Positions 1 through 10,203 of a stretch of DNA of 35,715 nucleotides are shown here, in pieces. Origin of the DNA: Actinophytocola sp. (GTDB lineage Bacteria; Actinomycetota; Actinomycetes; Mycobacteriales; Pseudonocardiaceae); contig NZ_WHTD01000082.1 of assembly GCF_009379765.1 (NCBI RefSeq), forward strand, positions 1 through 35,715, read 5' to 3'. The notes under the pieces are model-generated. The model was not told the origin of the DNA. It made no database searches and saw only the letters and a list, made by a program, of their open reading frames with translations. The first letter of the stretch is position 1, and every line of letters begins with the position of its first letter. Made by a program: the position numbers and the translations under genes.

Positions 1-39
1 CCCGGCACGGGCTACGGCGAGATCGGCTCCGGCCTCTGA
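1..39 (+). CDS. C-terminal end of a protein cut by the window edge
   Basis: Frame 1 is open from the first base to a TGA at 37-39 and encodes a 12-residue Gly-rich tail ending GEIGSGL. High GC at third positions fits a real gene end converging on the glucosidase gene. The fragment is too short to identify, and it could also be non-coding. Confidence 0.35.
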   Translation, partial: PGTGYGEIGSGL

Positions 40-103
40 CCCGCGAGTCCAACGCTCAGGACCCGCGAGTCCGACGCCCAGGACCCGCGAGTCCGACGTT
101 CAG
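38..103. repeat. Three tandem 22-bp repeats with a quasi-palindromic core
   Basis: Three back-to-back copies occupy 38-59, 60-81 and 82-103 and differ at only a few positions. Each holds the near-palindrome GACCCGCGAGTC, of the form GACYCGCGRGTC, which can fold into a short hairpin. The array begins at the stop codon of the upstream + strand frame and its last unit contains the stop codon of the - strand glucosidase gene. It therefore sits exactly between two convergent genes, as a bidirectional terminator or REP-like element would. Function is inferred. Confidence 0.8.
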
Positions 104-1695
104 ACCAGCCAGGCGGCGGTGTCCGGCGGCAGGTAACCCTCGTCCAACGGCCCGCTCGCCAGCAGCACCTCACCCGGCGGCAGCGGCACCGCGATGTCCG
201 ACATGTTCAGCGCGCAGATCAGCCCACCGCCTTTGCGGCGGTAGGCGAAGCAGCCCTCCGGCGCGCCGTACCACTCCAGCGCGTCGCCCGCGAACGCGTC
301 GTGGGTCTTGCGCAGCTCGATCGCCTGCCGGTACAGCGACAGCGTCGAGTCGGCGTCCTCCAGCTGGCGCTCCACGGTGAGCGCCGCCCACTCCGCCGGC
401 ATCGGCAGCCACGTCTCGTCGCCGGGGGAGAAGCCGAACGGCGGCAGGTCGCCCTCCCAGGGGATCGGCACCCGGCAGTTGTCCCGACCGCGGTCGGTGT
501 GCCCGGACCGCTCCCACATCGGGTCCTGCAGTGCCCAGTCCGGCAGGTCGACGTTGGGCAGGCCGAGCTCCTCGCCGTTGTAGACGAACACCACGCCCGG
601 CAGCGCGAGCTCCACCAGCGCCATCGCCCGGGCCCGCCGCGTGCCCACCTCCCCGCCGCCGTAGCGGGAGACCTCGCGCCACACGTCGTGGTTGGACAGC
701 GTCCAGGCCGGCGGCGCGTCCGCGGTCGCCGCGGTGCGCAGGGACTCCTCGATCGCGGTGCGCACCGCCGCGGCGTCGAACTCGGCGAGCACCAGCCGGA
801 AGTTGAAGCCGAGGTGCAGCTCGTCGGAGCGCAGGTAGTTGGCGAGGCGGTGGTTGTCGGTGACCCACACCTCGCCGACGGCCATCGCCCCCGGGTATTC
901 GTCCATGACCTTGCGGATCATCCGGTGGATGTCGTGCACGCCGTCGTCGTCGAACCGCGGGTCGTAGAAGTCGTGGTCGCCGATCACGCCCACGGCACGC
1001 AGGTCCATGTCGGGCAGCTCGGCGGGCTTGGCCATGCCGTGCGCGACGTCGATGCGGAACCCGTCCGCCCCGCGGTCGAGCCAGAACCGCAGCGTGCGCT
1101 CCAGGTCCGCACGCACCTCGTCGTCGGCCCAGTTCAGGTCCGGCTGCTGAGGTGCGAACAGGTGCAGGTACCACTGCTCGTCGGCGACCCGGGTCCACGC
1201 GGGCCCGCCGAAGACGCTGACCCAGTTGTTGGGCGGCTGGGCCCCGCCGGCGCGCCCGTCGCGGAAGATGTACCGGTCCCGCGCGGCGCTGTAGGGCGGC
1301 GACTCCAGCGCCTCGACGAACCACGGGTGCAGGTCGCTCGTGTGGTTCGGCACCAGGTCGATGGTGACCTTGATGCCGTGCTTGTGGGCGTCGGCGACGA
1401 GCCGGTCGAACCCGGCGAGGTCACCGAAGACCGGGTCGACGTCCCGCGGGTCGGCGACATCGTAGCCGTGGTCGGCCATCGGGGAGGTGAAGAACGGGGT
1501 GAGCCATAGCGCGTCGACGCCGAGCAGCTCCAGGTAGCCGAGCCGGGAGTGGATCCCTTCCAGGTCGCCGACGCCGTCGCCGTCGAAGTCGGCGAAGGAG
1601 CGCACATACACCTGGTAGAAGGTGGCCTGGTGCCACCACTCGGTGTCGGTGGCGGCGAAGGGCGGCCCCTGCTCGCTCTCCCCTGATCTACGCAC
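100..1695 (-). CDS. aglA: GH13 alpha-glucosidase (oligo-1,6-glucosidase type)
   Basis: This is a cytoplasmic glycoside hydrolase of family 13 that releases glucose from short alpha-linked oligosaccharides. The four GH13 signatures appear in order: DLVPNHTSD near residue 115, GFRIDVAHG near 215 (nucleophile Asp), AVGEVWV near 273 (acid/base Glu) and LSNHD near 335. The 531-residue length is normal for this subfamily. No signal peptide is visible. The start is a GTG with AGGA about 10 nt upstream. It lies downstream of glbO on the same strand, as in the M. tuberculosis Rv2470-Rv2471 pair, which supports the symbol. Exact linkage preference (alpha-1,4 against alpha-1,6, or trehalose-type) cannot be settled by reading the motifs. 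Confidence 0.93.
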   Translation of the reverse strand: MRRSGESEQGPPFAATDTEWWHQATFYQVYVRSFADFDGDGVGDLEGIHSRLGYLELLGVDALWLTPFFTSPMADHGYDVADPRDVDPVFGDLAGFDRLVADAHKHGIKVTIDLVPNHTSDLHPWFVEALESPPYSAARDRYIFRDGRAGGAQPPNNWVSVFGGPAWTRVADEQWYLHLFAPQQPDLNWADDEVRADLERTLRFWLDRGADGFRIDVAHGMAKPAELPDMDLRAVGVIGDHDFYDPRFDDDGVHDIHRMIRKVMDEYPGAMAVGEVWVTDNHRLANYLRSDELHLGFNFRLVLAEFDAAAVRTAIEESLRTAATADAPPAWTLSNHDVWREVSRYGGGEVGTRRARAMALVELALPGVVFVYNGEELGLPNVDLPDWALQDPMWERSGHTDRGRDNCRVPIPWEGDLPPFGFSPGDETWLPMPAEWAALTVERQLEDADSTLSLYRQAIELRKTHDAFAGDALEWYGAPEGCFAYRRKGGGLICALNMSDIAVPLPPGEVLLASGPLDEGYLPPDTAAWLV

Positions 1696-1766
1696 GATGA
1701 GTCATCCTGCCAGTTCTCGCCGAAGCGGAGACAGAGCCATTTTCGCCGCCGGCGCGATACGTGCGG

Positions 1767-2162
1767 TCAGGTCCAACTGTTCATCATGCTGTTGGCGGCC
1801 ATCTCCAGATAGGTCCACAACTGCGCCCGATGCTGGTCGGACAGCCGCTCCTCGTCTACCGCTGTTCGCATGCATCGAAGCCATGCGTCGCGCTCGATCG
1901 GGCCGATCGAGAACGGCGCGTGCCGCATCCGCAACCGAGGGTGCCCGCGCCGGTCGGAGTAGGTGTGCGGGCCACCCCAGTACTGGATGAGGAACAACCG
2001 CAGCCGCTCCTCGGCCGGACCGAGGTCCTCCTCCGGGTAGAGGGGGCGCAGGATGTCGTCCTCGGCGACCTGAGCGTAGAACCGGGCGATGATGCGGTGG
2101 AAGACCTCCTCACCGCCCACTGCCTGGTAGAAGTTCTCGGTCTGGTTCTCGGGTGTCGCCAC
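1767..2162 (-). CDS. glbO: Group II truncated haemoglobin (trHbO)
   Basis: This 131-residue 2-on-2 globin binds oxygen and is associated with respiration and redox protection in actinobacteria. Family marks are visible: FYAQV in helix B with the distal tyrosine, the PLYPE turn after the C helix, the RMRHAPF segment carrying the proximal histidine, and a tryptophan in RDAWLRCM at the G8 position typical of group II. The GTG start at 2162 has GAGGA about 7 nt upstream. Length matches M. tuberculosis GlbO closely, and the next gene is aglA as in Rv2470-Rv2471. Confidence 0.94.
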   Translation of the reverse strand: MATPENQTENFYQAVGGEEVFHRIIARFYAQVAEDDILRPLYPEEDLGPAEERLRLFLIQYWGGPHTYSDRRGHPRLRMRHAPFSIGPIERDAWLRCMRTAVDEERLSDQHRAQLWTYLEMAANSMMNSWT

Positions 2163-2181
2163 GGTTCCATCCTCGCATTGG

Positions 2182-3234
2182 TCACGGCTCGGACGGCGGG
2201 AAGCCCCGGGTCATCGGCCCGCGGATGCCGGCGTCCTCGAACGCCTCCATGACCTTGGCCCGCAGCGTGCGCTGCACCGACCACTGGCGTCCGGGCCGCA
2301 CCTTCACGGTCAGCCGCATGGTGATGCCCTCGGTCGCGGTGACGCGTTCGACCCCGAGCACCTCGGGTGGCTCGATGACGTCGCCGGACAGTGCCGCCGA
2401 CGCGGTCGCCTCGGTGGCCACCCGGTCGAGGATGTCGCTGGCCTGCCCGACGTCGGCGCCGTAGCCGATCGGCACGTCCACGACGGCGACCGCGAAGCCC
2501 TGGCTCGAGTTGCCGACCCGGAGGATCTCGCCGTTGCGGACATACCAGACGGTGCCGTTCATGTCGCGCAGCGTGGTGATGCGGAGGCCGACCGCCTCGA
2601 TGGTTCCGGTGGCCTCGCCGACGTCCACGACGTCGCCGACGCCGTACTGGTCCTCGAGCACCATGAACACGCCGGACAGGAAGTCCTTCACCAGGTTCTG
2701 CGCGCCGAACCCGATCGCGACGCCGACGATGCCGGCCGAGGCGAGGATCGGGCCGAGGTTCACCCCGAGCTCGCCGAGAATCATCATGAACGCCAGGCCG
2801 AACACAATGAACGAGACGATCGACTTGAACACCGAGCCGATGGTCTGCGCGCGTTGGGCGCGGCGCTCGGACAGCAACGTGCCGAGTGTCTGCGGCGCGC
2901 GCTCGCGCAGTGGCCGCAGCATGGTCGGGATCCTGCCGCCGCCGGCCCTGGTGAGCCGGTCGATCAGCCGCCGGCACACCAGCCGGACCAGGAACGCGCC
3001 CACGAGGATCAGGATGATCGTGATCGGCTTCGCGATGAGCCAGTGCGCGGAGGACGCCAGCCACTCGTTGTGGGTCCAGCCGTAGATCGTCCGGCACCAG
3101 CCCTCGTCGTCCACACAGCGCGGTCGTTCGAAGGCGAGAGTGTGCGAAACGGTCACGGCGCGACCATATCGGCGGCCGTACCCGTGCCGGTCATCAGATC
3201 TTTGTGGGGTGAGGACGGACACGTTGTGCAACAC
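2182..3234 (-). CDS. MscS-family small-conductance mechanosensitive channel
   Basis: This integral membrane channel would release solutes on hypo-osmotic shock. A hydrophobic segment near residues 68-90 (ITIILILVGAFLVRLV) is followed by two more, around residues 130-180, with the Gly/Ala-rich pore helix (GIVGVAIGFGAQNLVKDF). The MscS beta domain follows (VGDVVDVGEATGTIEAVGLR), then an alpha/beta C-terminal domain ending at FPPSEP. About 350 residues suits the short YbdG/YkuT-type branch. The start could be the GTG at 3234 or, more probably, the GTG at 3156, since residues 1-26 look non-conserved and are Arg-rich. It interrupts the glbO-HNH order known from mycobacteria. Confidence 0.9.
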   Translation of the reverse strand: MLHNVSVLTPQRSDDRHGYGRRYGRAVTVSHTLAFERPRCVDDEGWCRTIYGWTHNEWLASSAHWLIAKPITIILILVGAFLVRLVCRRLIDRLTRAGGGRIPTMLRPLRERAPQTLGTLLSERRAQRAQTIGSVFKSIVSFIVFGLAFMMILGELGVNLGPILASAGIVGVAIGFGAQNLVKDFLSGVFMVLEDQYGVGDVVDVGEATGTIEAVGLRITTLRDMNGTVWYVRNGEILRVGNSSQGFAVAVVDVPIGYGADVGQASDILDRVATEATASAALSGDVIEPPEVLGVERVTATEGITMRLTVKVRPGRQWSVQRTLRAKVMEAFEDAGIRGPMTRGFPPSEP

Positions 3235-3294
3235 ACGTGCGTTACGGGGGTGATCTGTGGTCTGCTATGCCTGCTGACCGGTGGAGGTGGTCGC

Positions 3295-3936
3295 GTGCCC
3301 GACCGACATCCGACTCCGATCGGCGTCGCCCGCGCTGGGCTGGCGCCGCGGACTCAGGCGCGTCCGAGTTCTGTGCAGCCGAACACCGCTGCGTCGGAGC
3401 AGAGTCACGGACCACCCACCTGGGGCCGGCGTCGGGTGTTGTTGCTCAACACCACCTTCGAGCCGCTGACCGCGCTGCCGCTGCGCCGCGCGGTCGTGCT
3501 GGTGGTGTGCGGCAAGGCGGAGGTCGTGCACGGTGATCCGAGCGGCCTGGTGCTGCACTCGGCCGCGGACAGCGTCGTGGTGCCGTCGGTGATCCGGCTG
3601 AGCAACTTCGTGCGCGTGCCGTACCGGGCACGGGTGCCGCTGACCCGGGCCGGGCTCATGCACCGCGACCGGTACCGCTGCGCCTACTGCGGTCACCGGG
3701 CCGAGACGATCGACCACGTCATCCCGCGCAGCCGCGGTGGCGAGCACACCTGGCGGAACTGCGTTGCGTGCTGCGTGAAATGCAACCACCGCAAGGCCGA
3801 CAAGCTGCTGTCCGAGCTCGGCTGGCGGCTTCGGGTAGTGCCGAGAGCACCGCGCGGGGTGCACTGGCGGCTGCTGGCCGGGGTCGTCGACGCCGACCCG
3901 CAGTGGTTGCCCTACCTGGGAGAGCCGGCCGCCTGA
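3295..3936 (+). CDS. HNH endonuclease family protein
   Basis: This predicted metal-dependent HNH nuclease has 213 residues from the chosen GTG, which has a GGAGG 7 nt upstream (3283-3287). Residues 1-47 are variable. The conserved body starts at VLLLNTTFEPL, where an alternative GTG lies at 3436. The nuclease module (about residues 125-170) contains a CAYC zinc knuckle, the ETIDHVIPRSRGG core with the catalytic His, and CCVKCNHRKAD. It corresponds in position to M. tuberculosis Rv2469c, next to the Rv2468 genes. The biological substrate of this widespread stand-alone HNH family is unknown. Confidence 0.9.
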   Translation: MPDRHPTPIGVARAGLAPRTQARPSSVQPNTAASEQSHGPPTWGRRRVLLLNTTFEPLTALPLRRAVVLVVCGKAEVVHGDPSGLVLHSAADSVVVPSVIRLSNFVRVPYRARVPLTRAGLMHRDRYRCAYCGHRAETIDHVIPRSRGGEHTWRNCVACCVKCNHRKADKLLSELGWRLRVVPRAPRGVHWRLLAGVVDADPQWLPYLGEPAA

Positions 3937-3964
3937 CGGTAGCCGGCTCCACTCGTTCCAGAGG

Positions 3965-4171
3965 TCAGGAGGCGGTGACGCGCGTGCCCGCGGTCACCCG
4001 CGTGCCTCGCGTGACCCTGGTGCCTCGGGTGACGCGGGTGCCGGCGGTGACGCGCGTTCCCCTGGTCACCCGGGTGCCGCGAGTGACACGGGTGCCAAGA
4101 CTGTCGACCAACTCGGACTGGTCCAAACGGGTGAGAACCGTCTGCAGAGTACTCGTGTTGCTCGTGGTCAT
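3965..4171 (-). CDS. Small protein with seven GTRVT(R/A) hexapeptide repeats
   Basis: This 68-residue protein starts at an ATG with GAGGAG 8 nt upstream. Residues 1-25 form a non-repetitive leader (TTSNTSTLQTVLTRLDQSEL, then VDSL). The rest is seven perfect hexads of form G-T-R-V-T-R/A and a terminal Ser. In frame the Arg codons are CGC, CGG, CGA, CGT and AGG, and the Thr codons are ACC, ACG and ACT. The peptide is thus constant while its DNA varies synonymously, which is strong evidence that it is translated and selected. The alternating Thr/Val pattern suggests a beta-strand or solenoid; Arg gives strong positive charge. No family recognised. Options include a RiPP-like precursor, a nucleic-acid or cell-wall binding peptide, or a self-assembling fibre. 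The overlapping opposite-strand VTRVP frame is regarded as a shadow. Confidence 0.75.
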   Translation of the reverse strand: MTTSNTSTLQTVLTRLDQSELVDSLGTRVTRGTRVTRGTRVTAGTRVTRGTRVTRGTRVTAGTRVTAS

Positions 4172-4240
4172 GGCGTCTGCTCCTCGGCGTTGTACGCACG
4201 GAGAGTGCGGATGAGGGGTGCGCAAGGGCCGTACAGGTGA

Positions 4241-4269
4241 AAACTAAGAGTTAAAACTGTAACGTACAA
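4241..4269 (-). promoter_or_regulatory. Candidate promoter of the hexapeptide-repeat gene
   Basis: On the - strand TTGTAC (4269-4264) and TAGTTT (4246-4241) are separated by 17 nt, about 70 nt upstream of the repeat-gene ATG. The block 4238-4270 is strikingly AT-rich for this genome. The assignment rests only on spacing and composition. Confidence 0.35.
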
Positions 4270-4471
4270 GACCTATCCCGTGACGACGGGCAGACTTCCG
4301 CGGACTTGGGGCCGTTCGCGACGTGGCGATGGGCCCAATGCGGGACCCGGCTCACCGTCGCTCGGCGCAGCACGCGCACCCGGAGGCGTACTAGAAGTAA
4401 CCGGACGTGACCGGTCCGTTATCTTTGCGCCGGTGGTCGGGATGTCAGCGGCGCTCGGTAGTCTGTCGCGC

Positions 4472-4723
4472 GTGAACGTCGTGGAGACCATTCTCGTCTA
4501 CGCGGTGATCCCGCTCGCCATCTACGGCGTGGTCGCCCTGCTGACGTTGCGCGACAAGGTCGCGCGCACCCCGAGGTACCGGCCGGGCCAGCCGTGGGAC
4601 TACCCCGCGGTCTGGTGGACCGCCAACCCCGCAGGGGTCGGCGCCCAGGTCGCGGCCGTCCCGTCGGGTGGCGCGAAGAGCTCGAAGCGCACGGCCAAGG
4701 GAGGCGCTCGTGGCAGCTGGTGA
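4472..4723 (+). CDS. ctaJ: Small membrane protein, CtaJ-like respiratory supercomplex subunit
   Basis: This 83-residue protein has one N-terminal transmembrane helix (about residues 5-24: TILVYAVIPLAIYGVVALLT). A polar tail follows with the conserved block RPGQPWDYPAVWWTANP and a Lys/Arg/Gly-rich end. The gene position, next to a DUF5130 gene and pepN, matches Rv2468A-Rv2468c and the M. smegmatis pair described as accessory subunits of the cytochrome bcc-aa3 supercomplex (CtaJ and PRSAF1). It would then sit in the plasma membrane with its tail on the complex. The GTG at 4472 is chosen because family members begin just before the helix; ATG 4442 is an in-frame alternative. Assignment to CtaJ is from memory of that locus. 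Confidence 0.7.
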   Translation: MNVVETILVYAVIPLAIYGVVALLTLRDKVARTPRYRPGQPWDYPAVWWTANPAGVGAQVAAVPSGGAKSSKRTAKGGARGSW

Positions 4724-5210
4724 GATCGTCCGGGCGGGCTCGCTCGGAGACGTGATCGCGGAGGACCCCGAGCACGGGTACGGCGCGGTGGTGACGGCGA
4801 GCGGGCGGGTCTCGGTCGCGCGGGAGTACCAGCCGACCAAGCCCGAGCTGCCGTTCAGCTCCGTGCAGCTGGCCCGGCTCGACGAGGCGCTGACCTTGTC
4901 CGCGCGCTCGACCGGCCTCGGTTTCAGCGTCTACCTCGGCGACCTGGGTGAGGACACCCGCGCGTTCGTGGAGGGCCTGCACGCCGAGTCCGGCGAGGCC
5001 GCCGCGGCGGCCGTGCTGATCGCCGTGTCGCCGACCCAGCGCAGGGTCGAGGTGGTCACGGGTGCCGAGTCCACCCGCCGGCTGCCGGACCGCGCGTGCA
5101 ACCTGGCCGTCATGAGCATGGTCGCCTCTTTCAAGGAGGGTGACCTCGTCGGCGGCCTGGTGAGTGGTCTGCGCATGCTGAGCGACCAGGCCGGCCCCGC
5201 CAGGAACTGA
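4710..5210 (+). CDS. DUF5130/TPM-like protein, supercomplex-associated factor
   Basis: This 166-residue protein starts at a GTG preceded by AAGGGAGG 5 nt upstream and overlaps the end of the preceding gene by 14 nt, so the two are probably translationally coupled. It contains a TPM-like fold signature: LGFSVYLGDLGEDTRAFVE followed by the hydrophobic strand AAAVLIAVSPTQRRVEVVTG, and a conserved end VGGLVSGLRML. No signal peptide is seen. By gene order it corresponds to Rv2468c and to the M. smegmatis protein reported as a respiratory supercomplex-associated factor; its biochemical role is not established. The gene converges on pepN with only 15 bp between stop codons. Confidence 0.8.
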   Translation: MAAGEIVRAGSLGDVIAEDPEHGYGAVVTASGRVSVAREYQPTKPELPFSSVQLARLDEALTLSARSTGLGFSVYLGDLGEDTRAFVEGLHAESGEAAAAAVLIAVSPTQRRVEVVTGAESTRRLPDRACNLAVMSMVASFKEGDLVGGLVSGLRMLSDQAGPARN

Positions 5211-5225
5211 CCGACTCGCGCGTTG

Positions 5226-7787
<2,562 letters not shown>

Positions 7788-7916
7788 CGGTCACCTCATG
7801 TCGCTTTCGGAATGACAATCGCGTTCAGTCGCATCCAAGCACCCCAGAGGCGGCTGTCGCCCGCCAGACGGGTGAGAACGGGAAGAAAGTTCCCCGTCGG
7901 CGTGGTTGTTCGGGAC

Positions 7917-8531
7917 ATGACTTCCGCTACCAAGACCAAGGTCGACTTCTACTTCGACCCGTTGTGCCCCTTCGCGTGGATTTCCTCCCGCTGGATCCTC
8001 GAGGTCGAGCGGCACCGAGACGTCGACCTCCGGTTCCGGGTGATGAGCCTGTCCGTCCTCAACGAGGGCCGCGACCTTCCCGAGGACTACCGGACGATGC
8101 TCGACAACGGGTGGGGTCCGGTGCGCGTCGCCGTCGCCGCGGCCGAGAAGCACGGCGAGGAGGTCCTGCGCGACCTGTACACCGCGATGGGCACCCGCAT
8201 CCACAACCAGGGCAACAAGGACCTGGACGCGGTGATCAAGGAGTCGCTCGCCGAGGTGGGCCTGCCCGAGGAGCTGTTCGAGGCCGCGCACGACACCGAC
8301 CACGACGAGGCGCTGCGCAAGAGCCACCACGAGGGCATGGACCCGGTCGGCATGGACGTCGGCACGCCCACCATCCACGTCGACGGCACCGCGTTCTTCG
8401 GCCCGGTGCTCAACTCGATCCCGCGCGGCGAGGACGCGCTGACGATCTTCGACGGCGCCGTGGCGCTCGCGAGCTTCCCGAACTTCTTCGAGCTGAAGCG
8501 CACTCGCACGGGCGAGCTCAGCTTCGACTGA
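7917..8531 (+). CDS. DsbA-family thiol oxidoreductase (Rv2466c-like) with a CPFA active site
   Basis: This 204-residue thioredoxin-fold protein of the DsbA/FrnE family corresponds in position and sequence style to M. tuberculosis Rv2466c, a mycothiol-dependent oxidoreductase. The active-site segment is FYFDPLCPFAW near residues 10-20. As I recall the Rv2466c motif it is CPWC, so the second cysteine is alanine here and only a monothiol mechanism is possible. Downstream family motifs are intact: RIHNQGNKDLD, RKSHHEGMDPVG, the cis-Pro loop VGTPTIHVDG and FFELKRTRT. No signal peptide is present, so it acts in the cytoplasm. The ATG at 7917 is chosen because the frame upstream is merely open antisense to pepN. 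Confidence 0.9.
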   Translation: MTSATKTKVDFYFDPLCPFAWISSRWILEVERHRDVDLRFRVMSLSVLNEGRDLPEDYRTMLDNGWGPVRVAVAAAEKHGEEVLRDLYTAMGTRIHNQGNKDLDAVIKESLAEVGLPEELFEAAHDTDHDEALRKSHHEGMDPVGMDVGTPTIHVDGTAFFGPVLNSIPRGEDALTIFDGAVALASFPNFFELKRTRTGELSFD

Positions 8532-8596
8532 GTCACTTTCGTGTGACAGGCTGGAGGCCGACCGCCGCCGCACGCGTCACATCTCTCGGAGGGCTC

Positions 8597-10024
8597 ATGG
8601 CCGCGCCAACCCAGGTTCGCACTGCTCACCTCATCGGCGGAGAGTTCGTCGAAGGATCGGACGGCGAGCGGATCGACGTGGTGAACCCGGCCACCGAAGA
8701 GGTCATCGCATCGGTGCCGGCCGGCACCCCGGCCGACGCCGACGCGGCGGTGCGTGCCGCGGCGGCCGCGTTTCCCGGCTGGGCGGCCACTCCGCTGGCC
8801 GACCGGGTCGCGGCGGTCCGCCGGATCAACGACGGCCTGCGGGCGCGGGCGGGCGAGTTGGCCGCCACCATCACCGCCGAGGTCGGCACGCCGGTCACCT
8901 TCGCGTCGAAGGTCCAGGTCACGAACCCGGTCGGCATCACCGACGGCGTGCTGGCCGAGATCGAGGCCGGCGCGCTGGCCCCGGTGACGTTCGGCAACTC
9001 GACGGTGGTGCGCGAGCCCATCGGTGTCGTCGCGGCGATCACGCCGTGGAACTTCCCACTGCAGCAGATGGTCGCCAAGATCACACCGGCGCTGGCGGTC
9101 GGCTGCACGGTGGTGCTCAAGCCGAGCGAGGTGGCCCCGCTGACCGCGGGGCTGCTCGCCGAGATCATCGCCGAGGCCGGGCTGCCCGCGGGTGTGTTCA
9201 ACATGGTGCACGGCACCGGCCCGGTGGTCGGCGAGGCGCTGGCGGCGCACCCGCTCGTGGACATGGTGTCGTTCACCGGTTCGACCGTGGCGGGCCGCCG
9301 GGTCGCCGCGGTCGGTGCGGAGACCGTCAAGAAGGTGGCGCTGGAGCTGGGCGGCAAGTCCGCCTCGGTGGTCCTGGACGACGCAGACCTGGTGCGTGCG
9401 GTGAAGATCACGGTCGCGAACTGCTTCATGAACAACGGCCAGGCGTGCAGTGCCCTCACCCGCCTGCTGGTCCCCGCGGACCGCCACGACGAGGCGGTCG
9501 AGGCCGCGGTCGCGGCGGCGGCGAAGTACCAGCCGGGCGACCCGACCCAGGAGACGACGCGCATCGGCCCGGCGGTGTCCGCGGCGCAGCGCGACCGCGT
9601 TGTCGGCTACATCCGCAAGGGCGTGGAGGAGGGTGCCGATCTGGCGTTCGGCGGCCCCGAGCCGGTGGAGGGCACGGGCTATTTCGTGCGCCCCACGGTG
9701 TTCGGCAACGTGCGCGAGGACATGACGATCGCCCAGGAGGAGATCTTCGGCCCGGTGCTCGTGGTACTGCCCTACACCGACGAGGACGACGCGGTGCGGA
9801 TCGCCAACGGCACCCGGTACGGCTTGGCGGCCGGCGTCTTCGGCGGCGACGCCGACAGGGCCTACGCGGTCGCCGGCCGGCTCCGCGCGGGCCAGGTGGA
9901 CGTCAACGGCGGCCTGTTCAACACCAAGGCCCCGTTCGGCGGCTTCAAGCAGTCCGGCAACGGCCGCGAGTTCGGCCGCTTCGGCCTGGAGGAGTTCACC
10001 GAGCTGAAGTCGATCCAGCGCTGA
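8597..10024 (+). CDS. NAD(P)+-dependent aldehyde dehydrogenase
   Basis: This 475-residue ALDH-superfamily enzyme oxidises an aldehyde to the acid with NAD(P)+. The visible signatures are the Rossmann entry TPWNFPL, the KPSEVAPLTA cofactor loop, FTGSTVAGR, the general-base Glu in ELGGKSA (about residue 252), the catalytic Cys in GQACSA (about 283) and EEIFGPVL. GGAGGG lies just before the ATG. The gene is absent from this spot in the mycobacterial order I recall. Substrate cannot be predicted from sequence or neighbours. Confidence 0.95.
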   Translation: MAAPTQVRTAHLIGGEFVEGSDGERIDVVNPATEEVIASVPAGTPADADAAVRAAAAAFPGWAATPLADRVAAVRRINDGLRARAGELAATITAEVGTPVTFASKVQVTNPVGITDGVLAEIEAGALAPVTFGNSTVVREPIGVVAAITPWNFPLQQMVAKITPALAVGCTVVLKPSEVAPLTAGLLAEIIAEAGLPAGVFNMVHGTGPVVGEALAAHPLVDMVSFTGSTVAGRRVAAVGAETVKKVALELGGKSASVVLDDADLVRAVKITVANCFMNNGQACSALTRLLVPADRHDEAVEAAVAAAAKYQPGDPTQETTRIGPAVSAAQRDRVVGYIRKGVEEGADLAFGGPEPVEGTGYFVRPTVFGNVREDMTIAQEEIFGPVLVVLPYTDEDDAVRIANGTRYGLAAGVFGGDADRAYAVAGRLRAGQVDVNGGLFNTKAPFGGFKQSGNGREFGRFGLEEFTELKSIQR

Positions 10025-10073
10025 GCCCCATCCACAGCGACCTGTCCACAGCCAAGATCCACGACGCCGAAAC

Positions 10074-10095
10074 TGTCGGTGCCCATCGATAAGCT
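10074..10095 (+). promoter_or_regulatory. PafBC/RecA-NDp-type DNA-damage promoter, copy 1
   Basis: TGTCGGTG (10074-10081), exactly 8 nt, then TAAGCT (10090-10095) fits the mycobacterial RecA-independent damage promoter TTGTCRGTG-N8-TANNNT, now attributed to PafBC. It reads to the right. No coding region follows on this strand before the convergent gene. Confidence 0.6.
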
Positions 10096-10158
10096 GGAAA
10101 GCGGGGGGCCCCCGCGGGTCCGGGGTTGTCCACAGGCTTGATCGGCTTCGGCCGGAAA

Positions 10159-10180
10159 CGTCGGTGGCCGTCAGTAGCAT
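10159..10180 (+). promoter_or_regulatory. PafBC/RecA-NDp-type DNA-damage promoter, copy 2
   Basis: CGTCGGTG (10159-10166), 8 nt, then TAGCAT (10175-10180) repeats the same architecture 85 bp downstream of copy 1. Conservation of the spacing and of TANNNT in both units supports a functional origin. Confidence 0.6.
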
Positions 10181-10203
10181 GGGAAACGGGGGCCGGAGGC
10201 CAA

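Noticed and set aside
3768..4214. A + strand frame with VTRVP repeats opposite the hexad-repeat gene
   Set aside because: It has no ribosome-binding site, starts inside the HNH gene, and its repeat is less regular. The - strand frame has the start signal and cleaner hexads.
10042..10134. A chromosomal origin based on DnaA-like boxes
   Set aside because: Only two good boxes are present, with no dnaA, dnaN, AT-rich unwinding region or origin gene context.
8087..10180. A 697-codon - strand open frame across the DsbA-like and aldehyde dehydrogenase genes
   Set aside because: It is the complement of two well-supported genes in a GC-rich genome, with no domain or start signal.
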